A program made the translations under genes and the position numbers. The notes under the pieces were generated by a model. That model searched no databases and was not told the origin of the DNA. It saw only the letters and a program-made list of their open reading frames with translations. Shown one piece after another: positions 1 to 6,383 of a stretch of DNA of 9,326 nt; position 1 is the first letter of the stretch, and each line of letters starts with the position of its first letter. Source of the DNA: Desulfovibrio sp. (lineage in GTDB: Bacteria > Desulfobacterota > Desulfovibrionia > Desulfovibrionales > Desulfovibrionaceae); NCBI GenBank assembly GCA_020217165.1, contig JAIWOE010000149.1, positions 1 to 9,326 of the forward strand. Reading direction: 5' to 3'.

Positions 1-1
1 A

Positions 2-862
2 TGCATCCGCCAGGCCAGGGACCGCGTGGTCTTCATTAACACCGGCTTTCTGGATCGCACCGGCGATGAAATCCACACCAGCATGGAAGCCGGCCCTATG
101 GTGCCCAAGGACGCCATGCGCGGCGCAACCTGGATGGCGGCCTATGAGGACTGGAACGTGGATGTGGGCCTGCTGTGCGGCATGCACGGCCGGGCGCAGA
201 TCGGCAAGGGCATGTGGGCCAAGCCGGACCGCCTGGCCGAGATGGTCTCCACCAAAATCGCCCATCCCAAGAGCGGCGCCAGCACCGCCTGGGTGCCCTC
301 CCCCACGGCGGCCACCCTGCATGCCATGCATTATCATCTGGTGGATGTGGCCGCCCGCCAGCGGGAGCTGCTGGGCCAGTTGGCCATTGCCCGACGCGCC
401 CGGCTGGATGAACTGCTGGACATTCCGGTCATGGAATCCGTGGATCTCCCCCCCGAGCAAATCCAGCGCGAACTGGACAACAACGCCCAGGGCATCCTGG
501 GCTACGTGGTCCGCTGGGTGGATCAGGGCATCGGCTGCTCCAAGGTACCGGACATCAACAACGTGGGCCTGATGGAAGACCGCGCCACCCTGCGCATCTC
601 CAGCCAGTACCTGGCCAACTGGCTGCATCACGGCGTCTGCACGCCGGCCCAGGTGGAGGAAACCCTACGCCGCATGGCCGCAGTAGTGGACGCGCAAAAC
701 GCCGGCGACCCCGCCTACCGGCCCATGGCCCCGGACTTCGAGGCCAGCGAAGCCTTCCAGGCAGCCCGGGAGCTGATCTTCAAGGGCCGCACCCAACCCA
801 ACGGCTACACCGAGCCCATCTTGCATGCCCGCCGCCGGCTGGCCAAGGCCGCGGCCCGCTGA
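2..862 (+). CDS. glcB: Malate synthase G, C-terminal part (5' truncated by window edge)
   Basis: Malate synthase G condenses glyoxylate with acetyl-CoA to give malate and CoA, in the glyoxylate bypass or in glycolate/glyoxylate use; it is a cytoplasmic Mg-dependent monomer. The open frame enters the window already coding (C-I-R-Q-A-R-D-R before [19 protein letters not shown]), so the start lies upstream; the E. coli enzyme has about 723 residues and 286 are seen here. Family hallmarks are present: [18 protein letters not shown], whose GFLD aspartate (bases 53-55) matches the known Mg/glyoxylate-site aspartate; [16 protein letters not shown]; and the near-invariant block [20 protein letters not shown]. 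In that block the MED aspartate (578-580) matches the catalytic base (Asp631 in E. coli, Asp633 in M. tuberculosis), and the GCS cysteine (536-538) matches the reactive Cys617/619. The C-terminal end, [13 protein letters not shown], is normal and the frame closes with TGA at 860-862. It converges on the MarR gene. The identification is firm; the first Mg-ligand glutamate lies outside the window. Confidence 0.97.
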   Translation, partial: CIRQARDRVVFINTGFLDRTGDEIHTSMEAGPMVPKDAMRGATWMAAYEDWNVDVGLLCGMHGRAQIGKGMWAKPDRLAEMVSTKIAHPKSGASTAWVPSPTAATLHAMHYHLVDVAARQRELLGQLAIARRARLDELLDIPVMESVDLPPEQIQRELDNNAQGILGYVVRWVDQGIGCSKVPDINNVGLMEDRATLRISSQYLANWLHHGVCTPAQVEETLRRMAAVVDAQNAGDPAYRPMAPDFEASEAFQAARELIFKGRTQPNGYTEPILHARRRLAKAAAR

Positions 863-888
863 GGAAGTTTCCCTCGGGATTTCACGCA

Positions 889-934
889 ATAAGACACCGC
901 CCCGCCAGGGAGTCCCGGTGAGGCGGTGTCTTAT
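889..934. terminator. Perfect 13-bp inverted repeat between convergent genes, probable bidirectional terminator
   Basis: ATAAGACACCGCC (889-901) is matched exactly by its reverse complement GGCGGTGTCTTAT (922-934), with a 20-base loop. It begins 27 bases after the glcB stop and lies 86 bases beyond the marR stop on the other strand, where a terminator serving both converging genes is expected. There is no long T tract on either side, only CTTAT, so this is not a textbook intrinsic terminator. It could equally be an mRNA 3'-end stabilising hairpin. The arms are too long and exact to be chance in this short gap. Confidence 0.6.
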
Positions 935-1005
935 CGTGGCTGTCAGACTAGGCGATGAACGGTTACGGGCAGGCAAGCACCACCACTGGCGTTTTTCCTG
1001 CTTCG

Positions 1006-1018
1006 CCCCCCATGGGGG
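1006..1018. other. GC palindrome immediately after the marR stop codon
   Basis: CCCCCATGGGGG (1007-1018) is a perfect 12-base palindrome, extended by one further C at 1006, and abuts the marR stop codon (1020-1022, minus strand). On the marR transcript it would give a very short GC stem with almost no loop, followed downstream by five A rather than T, so it is not a terminator by itself. It may add to the end structure of the marR mRNA. Its role is unknown. Confidence 0.3.
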
Positions 1019-1019
1019 T

Positions 1020-1526
1020 CTAATACTCCGCCACGCACAGGTCCGGATCCAGGCGCACCTTCGACAGCAGGGCGATGAGGCTGACCAGCTCGTCCCGGGT
1101 CAGCCCCGCCAGCACCGCTCCATGATGCGTGAACATGCCGGGCAGGACGGCGTTGAGCATGCTGCGTCCTTCCTCTTTAAGGGCAATGCGCACCACGCGG
1201 CGGTCCTTCTCATCCTGCACGCGCTCCACCAGACCCTCACGAACCATACCTGACAGCAGGGCCGAAATGGTGGGATAGGACACACTGGACAGCTCGGCCA
1301 GTCGGCACACGGGCAGGGGTTCGGCCTCGTGGCTGAGCAGCACCATCACCAGGAACCGGCCGTAGGAGAGACCATGCAGGGCCAGACGCCGCTCGGCGCA
1401 GCGGTGCAGGGTGCAGCCCGTGCGCAGCACGTGCAGGTACGCCTCGGTGACCAGCATATCCATTTCCGGATACTGGCCGGACTTTTCGAGCAGAGTCTGA
1501 TAGCTGGGCATCTCTTTGAGCATCAT
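1020..1526 (-). CDS. MarR-family winged helix-turn-helix transcriptional regulator
   Basis: A 168-residue protein, close to the usual MarR size (about 140-170), expected to act as a cytoplasmic dimer that represses nearby genes until a small ligand or oxidant releases it. The helix-turn-helix runs from about residue 71 to 96 (CRLAELSSVSYPTISALLSG). It is followed by the wing with the MarR signature DEKDRRVVRIALKEEG at about 105-120, where D108-R109-R110 is the usual wing motif. The flanking N-terminal (30-66) and C-terminal (122-160) helices would form the dimer interface. Two ATG codons lie in tandem at the start; the first (1524-1526) is chosen because GGAG stands 7 bases upstream on the minus strand (1534-1537). 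It is transcribed away from an RND efflux operon, the classic arrangement for a MarR repressor controlling a pump and itself. Cysteines at 38 and 43 (C-x4-C) could allow redox sensing, but nothing here shows it. The ligand is unknown. Confidence 0.93.
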   Translation of the reverse strand: MMLKEMPSYQTLLEKSGQYPEMDMLVTEAYLHVLRTGCTLHRCAERRLALHGLSYGRFLVMVLLSHEAEPLPVCRLAELSSVSYPTISALLSGMVREGLVERVQDEKDRRVVRIALKEEGRSMLNAVLPGMFTHHGAVLAGLTRDELVSLIALLSKVRLDPDLCVAEY

Positions 1527-1533
1527 GGCCGGA

Positions 1534-1537
1534 CTCC
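1534..1537 (-). promoter_or_regulatory. Ribosome-binding site of the MarR gene
   Basis: GGAG on the minus strand, 7 bases before the first of two tandem ATG codons. It favours the first ATG as the start. Confidence 0.6.
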
Positions 1538-1547
1538 ATTTTGGGCG

Positions 1548-1568
1548 CTAATCATTAGTTGGCTAAAT
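1548..1568. promoter_or_regulatory. Candidate MarR operator: overlapping CTAAT/ATTAG palindromes
   Basis: CTAATCATTAG (1548-1558) is a perfect palindrome with 5-base arms around one central base. Its right arm also forms TTAG-TTGG-CTAA (1555-1566) with a third half-site, CTAAAT (1563-1568). These AT-rich sites stand out in a very GC-rich region. They lie 22 bases upstream of the marR start codon and about 100 bases before the adaptor start, which suits a shared operator. MarR proteins typically bind AT-rich imperfect palindromes of this size. Assigning these sites to this regulator is inference. Confidence 0.5.
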
Positions 1569-1586
1569 TTATTCTCGCGAAGTAAT
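1559..1586 (+). promoter_or_regulatory. Candidate sigma70-type promoter for the efflux operon
   Basis: TTGGCT (1559-1564, 4 of 6 against TTGACA) and AGTAAT (1581-1586, 4 of 6 against TATAAT) are separated by 16 bases. They sit in the only AT-rich stretch before the adaptor gene. The -35 box touches the CTAATCATTAG palindrome and overlaps the third half-site, so a bound repressor would block it. The boxes are weak matches, and no equally good promoter could be picked for marR on the other strand. Confidence 0.35.
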
Positions 1587-1608
1587 ACGATCTCCCATCC
1601 AACGCAAG

Positions 1609-1647
1609 CCCGCATTCCGGCCCTCATTGGCCGCTTTTTCTTGCGGG
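1609..1647 (+). promoter_or_regulatory. Leader hairpin with T-run upstream of the efflux operon (attenuator-like)
   Basis: CGGCC (1618-1622) and GGCCG (1629-1633) form a 5-bp all-GC stem with a 6-base loop (CTCATT). One C and then TTTTT (1635-1639) follow, which is the form of a short intrinsic terminator, and it lies within the untranslated leader 27 bases before the adaptor ATG. A second pair, CCCGCA (1609-1614) with TGCGGG (1642-1647), encloses it and would bury part of the GCGGGAGA purine stretch, the best ribosome-binding candidate in the leader. Premature termination or start-site masking is therefore possible. The stem is short, so this is tentative. Confidence 0.35.
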
Positions 1648-1665
1648 AGACGGGCAGCCTGGGGT

Positions 1666-3018
1666 ATGGAGGTGCAAACCGATCTTCCCACAGCGAGGCG
1701 CCGCGTGCAAAAAAGACGTGCACTTCTGGATATCCCTGCCCTTGCCGGCCCCTTGTCCCGGGTGTCCCGGGTATCCCAGGTGTCCTGGTTGTCCTGGTTC
1801 ATGCTGGGGCTTGCGCCCGGGATTGTCCTGGGACTTGCCGTCGGCCTGGCAGCGGGCTGGCTGGTGCTGCGCGCCCCAGGCGATGCCGCCTCCCCCCCTG
1901 CCACGCCACAGCCCGAAGCCTCGCTGGCCGAGGAGCATCCCCCAAGCGTCATCGCCCGACGGCTGCCGGTGATCGACTGGTACGAAGCCGTGGGCGCCGT
2001 GCAGCCCCGGGAGGAAACCGAGGTGGAAGCCCTGGTCACAGCCAGGGTGATGCAGGTCCTCGTGAACCCTGGCGATGCCGTGACCAAGGGCGATGTGCTG
2101 GTGGTGCTGGATAATCGGCAACTGGCTTCCCGCCTGGCCCAGGCCGAGGAGGAACGCGAGGGCGCACGCGCCAGCGTGGCCCAGGCATCCCAGGGCGTGC
2201 AGGCGGCGCAGGCGTCCTTTGATCGCGCCGCAGCGCACTACCGCCGCATCCGGTCCCTGTTTGGCGGCAAGGCCGTGGCCGAAAGCGAGCTGGATCAGGC
2301 CGAGGCAGACTACCTGCGCGCCCAGGCCGGCCTGGAAGAAGCCCGCAAGCGCCATGCCGCAGCGCAATCCGCCCTGGCCAAGGCCCAGGAAGCCGTGGAG
2401 GAAGCCCGCATCCAGCTGGGCTACGCCACCATCGTGGCCCACGAATCCGGGGAGGTGCTGCGGCGCCATGTGGACCCCGGCGGCCTGGCCGCGCCGGGCA
2501 AGTCCCTGCTCTCCATGCGCACGGGCGCCGGGTTGCGCCTGGAAGCCCTGGTGCGGGAAGGACTCATCGGCCGGGTGCGGCCCGGCATGGAACTGCCCTT
2601 GCGCATCCCGGCCCTGGACCTGGACACCCTGGGCCTGGTGGACGAGGTGCAACCCTCGGCAGATCCCGCCACCCGAACCTTCGTGGTCAAGGCCGTCATT
2701 CCGCCAAACAGAAACGTGCACCCCGGCATGTTCGGCCGCCTGCTGATTCCCCTGGATCAACATGAGGCCGTGCTGCTCCCCGGCCAGGCCGTGCGCCGGG
2801 TGGGACAGCTGGAAACCGTGCGCATCAAGACCGCCGATGGTGCTGCCCCCTGGCGGACGGTGTTCGTCACCACGGGGCAGGCCAATGCCACCCATGTGGA
2901 GATTCTTTCCGGCCTGACCGGGGGCGAGCTTGTAGCCCTGCCGCAAGTGGCGCCCGGGGCGACGCCGATAGGGGACCCCGACACGGCCAATGCCACGGGA
3001 GCCGGCGGCAATGGCTGA
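1666..3018 (+). CDS. RND efflux periplasmic adaptor (membrane fusion protein, HlyD/AcrA type)
   Basis: A 450-residue adaptor that would link the inner-membrane RND pump to an outer-membrane channel. From the ATG at 1666: a basic cytoplasmic tail (1-44) ending in a five-fold three-residue repeat; one membrane segment (about 45-68, FMLGLAPGIVLGLAVGLAAG) in place of a lipobox; a Pro/Ala/Glu-rich spacer; a lipoyl half-domain (about 105-155) with VNPGDAVTKGDVLVVLDNR; an Ala/Glu-rich alpha-helical hairpin (about 156-250); the second lipoyl half (YATIVAHESGEVLRRHVDPG); a beta-barrel (about 275-370) including VHPGMFGRLLIPLD; and a membrane-proximal domain. The hairpin tip reads R-I-R-S-L-F-G-G-K-A-V-A-E-S-E-L-D, close to the TolC-docking pattern but with Ala where AcrA has the conserved Ser. 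The ATG is chosen over an in-frame TTG at 1627, which falls inside a hairpin loop. No strong ribosome site precedes it (GGGAG lies 16 bases away), so the start is less certain than the gene. The stop overlaps the next start. Confidence 0.93.
   Translation: MEVQTDLPTARRRVQKRRALLDIPALAGPLSRVSRVSQVSWLSWFMLGLAPGIVLGLAVGLAAGWLVLRAPGDAASPPATPQPEASLAEEHPPSVIARRLPVIDWYEAVGAVQPREETEVEALVTARVMQVLVNPGDAVTKGDVLVVLDNRQLASRLAQAEEEREGARASVAQASQGVQAAQASFDRAAAHYRRIRSLFGGKAVAESELDQAEADYLRAQAGLEEARKRHAAAQSALAKAQEAVEEARIQLGYATIVAHESGEVLRRHVDPGGLAAPGKSLLSMRTGAGLRLEALVREGLIGRVRPGMELPLRIPALDLDTLGLVDEVQPSADPATRTFVVKAVIPPNRNVHPGMFGRLLIPLDQHEAVLLPGQAVRRVGQLETVRIKTADGAAPWRTVFVTTGQANATHVEILSGLTGGELVALPQVAPGATPIGDPDTANATGAGGNG
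1753..1797 (+). repeat. Five tandem 9-base repeats within the adaptor N-terminus
   Basis: Five consecutive 9-mers of the form (T/G)T(G/A)TCC(C/T)(G/A)G read in frame as LSR-VSR-VSQ-VSW-LSW. They begin at TTG TCC CGG and end just before TTC ATG. They encode the segment immediately before the membrane helix. Because the unit is three codons, gain or loss of copies would alter tail length but not the frame. The copies have diverged from each other, so the repeat is not freshly expanded. Confidence 0.7.
2997..3001 (+). promoter_or_regulatory. Ribosome-binding site of the RND permease gene, inside the adaptor gene
   Basis: GGGAG ends 9 bases before ATG 3011 and lies inside the last codons of the adaptor gene. 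It decides the permease start at 3011 over an in-frame alternative at 2990, and together with the 8-base gene overlap points to translational coupling. Confidence 0.65.
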
Positions 3019-6000
3019 CCCCCGCCCCACTCCCTCCGCAACGCAGCCGCCCGAGTCCTTCGGCCTCGTGGGGCTGATCACGGCTCCGTTCCTGCGCGGC
3101 CTGGCCGCGCCCCTGCTCATCATCTTTGCCCTGTGCCTGGGAGCGGCGGCAGTGCTCCTGACCCCACGGGAGGAGGAACCGCAAATTGTGGTGCCCATGG
3201 CGGACATCCTGGTCCGCGTGCCCGGCGCTTCCGCCCTGGAGGTGGAGCGGCTCGTGGTCACTCCCCTGGAACGCATCCTCTGGCAGATCAGCGGGGTGGA
3301 GCATGTCTATGCCGTGGCCAACCGGGACAAGGCCATGGCCACGGTGCGGTTTTTTGTGGGCGAGAACCGGGAGGCCTCCCTCATCAAGTTGCACAATGCC
3401 ATGCAGACCAACCTGGATCTGGTGCCGGGCATCGTCATGGACTGGTCGGTCAAGCCGCGGGAAATCGACGATGTGCCCATCCTGCTGCTGGTGCTGCATT
3501 CCGCCGTGTACGACGACCACGCCTTGCGACGCATGGCCGAGGAGCTCTATCACCGCCTGGCCGCGGAAGAGGATGTGAGCAGATTGTTCCTGGTGGGCGG
3601 ACGCCCCCGGGAAGTGCGTGTGGAGCTGGCCGCAGAACGGCTGGCCGGCTTCGGGGTGACCATGGAGGACGTGCTCAGGACCCTGCGCAGCGCCGACGCC
3701 TCGGTCACCGCCGGCAGCGTCACCCGGCAGAACACCACCTTTGCCATCACGGCGGATGCATTCCTCCTGGCTCCCGGCGAACTTGGCCAGCTGGTGGTGG
3801 GTGTGCGCGAAGGCCGACCCGTGACCCTTTCCGACGTGGCCACCATCGTGGATGGCCCGGCGGAGCCCACCACCTATTCCCGTCTGGGCTCTTCCGCTTT
3901 CCATGGGGACGCGGCGCACCCGGCCGTGACCCTGGCCATCGCCAAAAAACCCGGCACCAATGCCGTGGAGGTCACCCGCCGCCTGCGCGCACGCCTGGAC
4001 ACCCTGATGCCGCTGCTGCCAGACGACGTGGCCGTGGAAATCATGCGCGACGACGGTCGCACCGCCCAGCAAAAGGTGGATGAGCTGCTGGCCTCCCTGG
4101 CCTTTGCCATCGGCACCGTGGTGGCCCTGCTGGCCGTGACCATGGGGCGGCGCGAGGCCCTGGTGGTGGCCGTGAGCGTGCCGGTAAGCTTCTCCCTGGC
4201 CCTGTTCTGTTCCATGCTCCTGGGCTACAGCATCAACCGCGTCACCCTCTTTGCCCTTATTCTTTCCCTGGGGCTGGTGGTGGATGATCCCATCACCAAT
4301 GTGGACAACATTCAGCGCCACATCCTCAAGGGAGTGCGGCGGCCCCTGGAAGCCACTCTGGCGGCCCTCAAAGAGGTGCTGCCGCCGGTGCTGCTCTCCA
4401 CCGTGGCCATCATCATCAGCTTTGCACCCATGCTGTTCATCACCGGCATGATGGGCCCGTACATGGCGCCCATGGCCGCCAACGTGCCCCTGGCGGTGAT
4501 CTTTTCCACCGTGGCGGCCCTGACGGTGGTGCCGTGGCTTTCGTACCACCTGCTCAAGGGCCTGGCTCCCGACGCCGGCACGGCAGCCTCCTCCATCAAG
4601 GAGGCCACGCCAGCCTGGATCCGCCGGGGGTACCACGCCGTCATGGCCCCGCTGCTGGGTGCGGCCTGGCGTCGCTGGGCGCTGTTTTGCGGTATCGGCC
4701 TGCTGCTGGCGGGCAGCCTGGCCCTGGCCGCATTCCGCCTGGTGCCCCTGAAAATGCTGCCCTTTGACAACAAGGACGAACTGCAGCTGGTGCTGGACTT
4801 TCCCGAAGGCACCAGCCTGGAAGCCACGGACCGCGCCCTGCGGGACTTTGAGGACTTCCTGGCCCGCGTGCCGGAAATCGAAGCCTGGGCCACCTATGCC
4901 GGCACGGCCTCGCCCATGGACTTCAACGGCCTGGTGCGCCAATACTACCTGCGCGACCAGCCTCATCAGGCAGACATCCGCATCCGCCTGCGCCCCAAGG
5001 ACACGCGCTCTACCCAAAGCCATGCCATCGCCCTGCGCATGCGGCATCCCCTGGAGCAGCTGGCCACGACCCATGGCGTGGCCCTCAAACTGGTGGAATC
5101 CCCCCCCGGCCCGCCGGTCATGGCCACGGTGGTGGCGGCCATCAGCGGCACGCCCCAGACCAGGTATGAAACCCTCGTGGCCGCCGCCGGGGAGCTCATG
5201 GGGTTAATGCGCTCCGAGCCGGGGGTGACGGACGTGGACGCCAGCTTCCTGGACAGCACCCAGCGGCGCAACTTCATCATCGACAAACAGAAAGCCGCCC
5301 TGCACGGCGTCACCTCCGCCGTCATTGCCGAGACCCTGCGTACGGCCGTGGGCGGCGCCTCGGCAGCGGCCGTGCATCTGGCCGAAGAACGCCAACCCCT
5401 GGCCGTGCGGGTGATGCTGCCGCGCTGGCAGCGGACCAGCCTGGCCAGCCTGACCAGCCTGCCCGTGCGGGCCGAATCCGGCGTGGTGCTGCCCCTGGGA
5501 GAGTTGGGGCACTTTTCGCCGCAGCCCGAGGATCAACCCATCCTGCACAAGAATCTGGACCGGGTGGTCTGGGTCACGGCGGAGATGGCCGGCCGCGCCC
5601 CGGGCGAGGCCATCCTGGACCTGCAGGCCGCCCTGCGGGAGTCCCCCCTGCCGCCTGGGGTGACGGTGGATTTTGCCAGTGAAGGGGAATGGCAGATCAC
5701 CCTGCAGGTGTTCCGCGACCTGGGCCTGGCCTTTGGGGCGGCCCTGCTTGGCATTTACATCCTCCTGGTGTTGCAGACCAATTCCTTTTCCATGCCCCTG
5801 CTTATCATGACGGCCATCCCCCTGACCCTGCTGGGCATCCTGCCCGGATTCTGGCTGCTGAACGCCTTCTTTACCCAGGAGGTGGGCGGATACTCCACCA
5901 ACATTTTCTTCACCGCCACCTCCATGATCGGCATGATCGCCCTGGGGGGTATCGTCATCCGCAACAGCGTGGTGCTTCTTGAATTCATTGAGGACTCCCT

Positions 6001-6226
6001 GCGACAGGGGCTTGCCCTGCGCGAAGCCATTCTGGAAAGCGGGGCCGTGCGCTTCCGGCCCATCGTGCTTACGGCCCTCACCACGGCCCTGGGCGCGTGG
6101 CCCATCACCCTGGACCCCATCTTTTCCGGGCTGGCCTGGGCGCTCATCTTCGGCCTTGCGGCCTCCACGGCCTTCACCCTGGTGGTGGTGCCGGTGGCGT
6201 ACTACATGTACCGACGCCGTACATAA
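3011..6226 (+). CDS. RND-family efflux permease (AcrB/HAE-like inner-membrane proton antiporter)
   Basis: A 1071-residue proton-driven exporter, near the usual RND length of 1020-1070, expected to work as a trimer in the inner membrane. After a short cytoplasmic tail comes TM1 (about 27-50), then the first periplasmic porter/docking loop opening with REEEPQIVVPMADILVRVPG. TM2-6 (about 355-520) include LGLVVDDPITNVDNIQRH, where D425 and D426 match the proton-relay pair of TM4 (AcrB Asp407/408). TM7 (about 553-578) leads into LKMLPFDNKDELQLVLDFPEGT and the second periplasmic loop. TM8-12 (about 900-1066) contain GGIVIRNSVVLLEF, where R984 stands at the position of AcrB Lys940, and RPIVLTALTTALGAWPI, which supplies the conserved Arg and Thr of TM11. 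The gene starts at ATG 3011 within the adaptor stop (ATGGCTGA), so the two are co-translated. Substrate cannot be told from sequence; the family covers drugs, solvents, bile salts and metals, and no Met-rich CusA-like metal path is obvious. No outer-membrane channel gene follows. Confidence 0.95.
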   Translation: MADPRPTPSATQPPESFGLVGLITAPFLRGLAAPLLIIFALCLGAAAVLLTPREEEPQIVVPMADILVRVPGASALEVERLVVTPLERILWQISGVEHVYAVANRDKAMATVRFFVGENREASLIKLHNAMQTNLDLVPGIVMDWSVKPREIDDVPILLLVLHSAVYDDHALRRMAEELYHRLAAEEDVSRLFLVGGRPREVRVELAAERLAGFGVTMEDVLRTLRSADASVTAGSVTRQNTTFAITADAFLLAPGELGQLVVGVREGRPVTLSDVATIVDGPAEPTTYSRLGSSAFHGDAAHPAVTLAIAKKPGTNAVEVTRRLRARLDTLMPLLPDDVAVEIMRDDGRTAQQKVDELLASLAFAIGTVVALLAVTMGRREALVVAVSVPVSFSLALFCSMLLGYSINRVTLFALILSLGLVVDDPITNVDNIQRHILKGVRRPLEATLAALKEVLPPVLLSTVAIIISFAPMLFITGMMGPYMAPMAANVPLAVIFSTVAALTVVPWLSYHLLKGLAPDAGTAASSIKEATPAWIRRGYHAVMAPLLGAAWRRWALFCGIGLLLAGSLALAAFRLVPLKMLPFDNKDELQLVLDFPEGTSLEATDRALRDFEDFLARVPEIEAWATYAGTASPMDFNGLVRQYYLRDQPHQADIRIRLRPKDTRSTQSHAIALRMRHPLEQLATTHGVALKLVESPPGPPVMATVVAAISGTPQTRYETLVAAAGELMGLMRSEPGVTDVDASFLDSTQRRNFIIDKQKAALHGVTSAVIAETLRTAVGGASAAAVHLAEERQPLAVRVMLPRWQRTSLASLTSLPVRAESGVVLPLGELGHFSPQPEDQPILHKNLDRVVWVTAEMAGRAPGEAILDLQAALRESPLPPGVTVDFASEGEWQITLQVFRDLGLAFGAALLGIYILLVLQTNSFSMPLLIMTAIPLTLLGILPGFWLLNAFFTQEVGGYSTNIFFTATSMIGMIALGGIVIRNSVVLLEFIEDSLRQGLALREAILESGAVRFRPIVLTALTTALGAWPITLDPIFSGLAWALIFGLAASTAFTLVVVPVAYYMYRRRT

Positions 6227-6383
6227 TGGCCACTCCATACCGCCGGCCCGGCAGGGAAAGTGCGAACCGTCGATTTCTCCAATAGATTTTTTCATGCGCA
6301 CGGGATAGCATGCGTCCCATTCATCGCACGCTGTGCGCGAGGGGCGGACAGCAGGGACAGCCAGCACAAGGAATGCCGCAACC
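6227..6383 (+). other. Intergenic region between the pump operon and the CheB/CheR gene
   Basis: This 157-base gap holds an AT-rich patch ending in TTTTTT (6286-6291), a 5-bp stem with a 3-base loop (CGCAC 6325-6329, GTGCG 6333-6337), and a small GC hairpin (6242-6252). None is placed to make a convincing terminator. TAGATT (6283-6288) could be a -10 box but has no good -35 partner. I tested for sigma54 and flagellar sigma28 promoter forms and saw neither. Whether the CheB/CheR gene has its own promoter here is unresolved. Confidence 0.3.
6368..6373 (+). promoter_or_regulatory. Ribosome-binding site of the CheB/CheR hybrid gene
   Basis: AAGGAA ends 10 bases before GTG 6384 and 16 bases before the in-frame ATG 6390, so it favours the GTG as the start. 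An ATG overlapping it at 6373 is out of frame. Confidence 0.5.

Noticed and set aside
1627..1665. TTG at 1627 as start of the adaptor
   Set aside because: It sits in the loop of a hairpin, has no ribosome-binding site, and adds 13 residues with no adaptor-like character.
1624..3276. 550-codon open frame on the minus strand opposite the adaptor and the start of the permease
   Set aside because: It is low-complexity Gly/His/Gln/Arg-rich sequence with no recognisable domain, lies opposite two clearly homologous genes, and is the usual shadow of GC-rich codons.
2867..5074. 735-codon open frame on the minus strand opposite the RND permease
   Set aside because: The His/Gly/Gln-rich composition and absence of any motif mark it as an antisense shadow of the permease; the plus frame carries all RND hallmarks.
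6250..6276. Flagellar sigma28-like promoter (GAAA with GTCGATTT) before the CheB/CheR gene
   Set aside because: The spacing between the two boxes is 9 bases rather than about 15 and the -10 match is poor.
6242..6291. Intrinsic terminator after the RND permease (GC hairpin and T6 run)
   Set aside because: The hairpin has only 4 bp and the T run lies more than 30 bases beyond it, so the two do not form one terminator.
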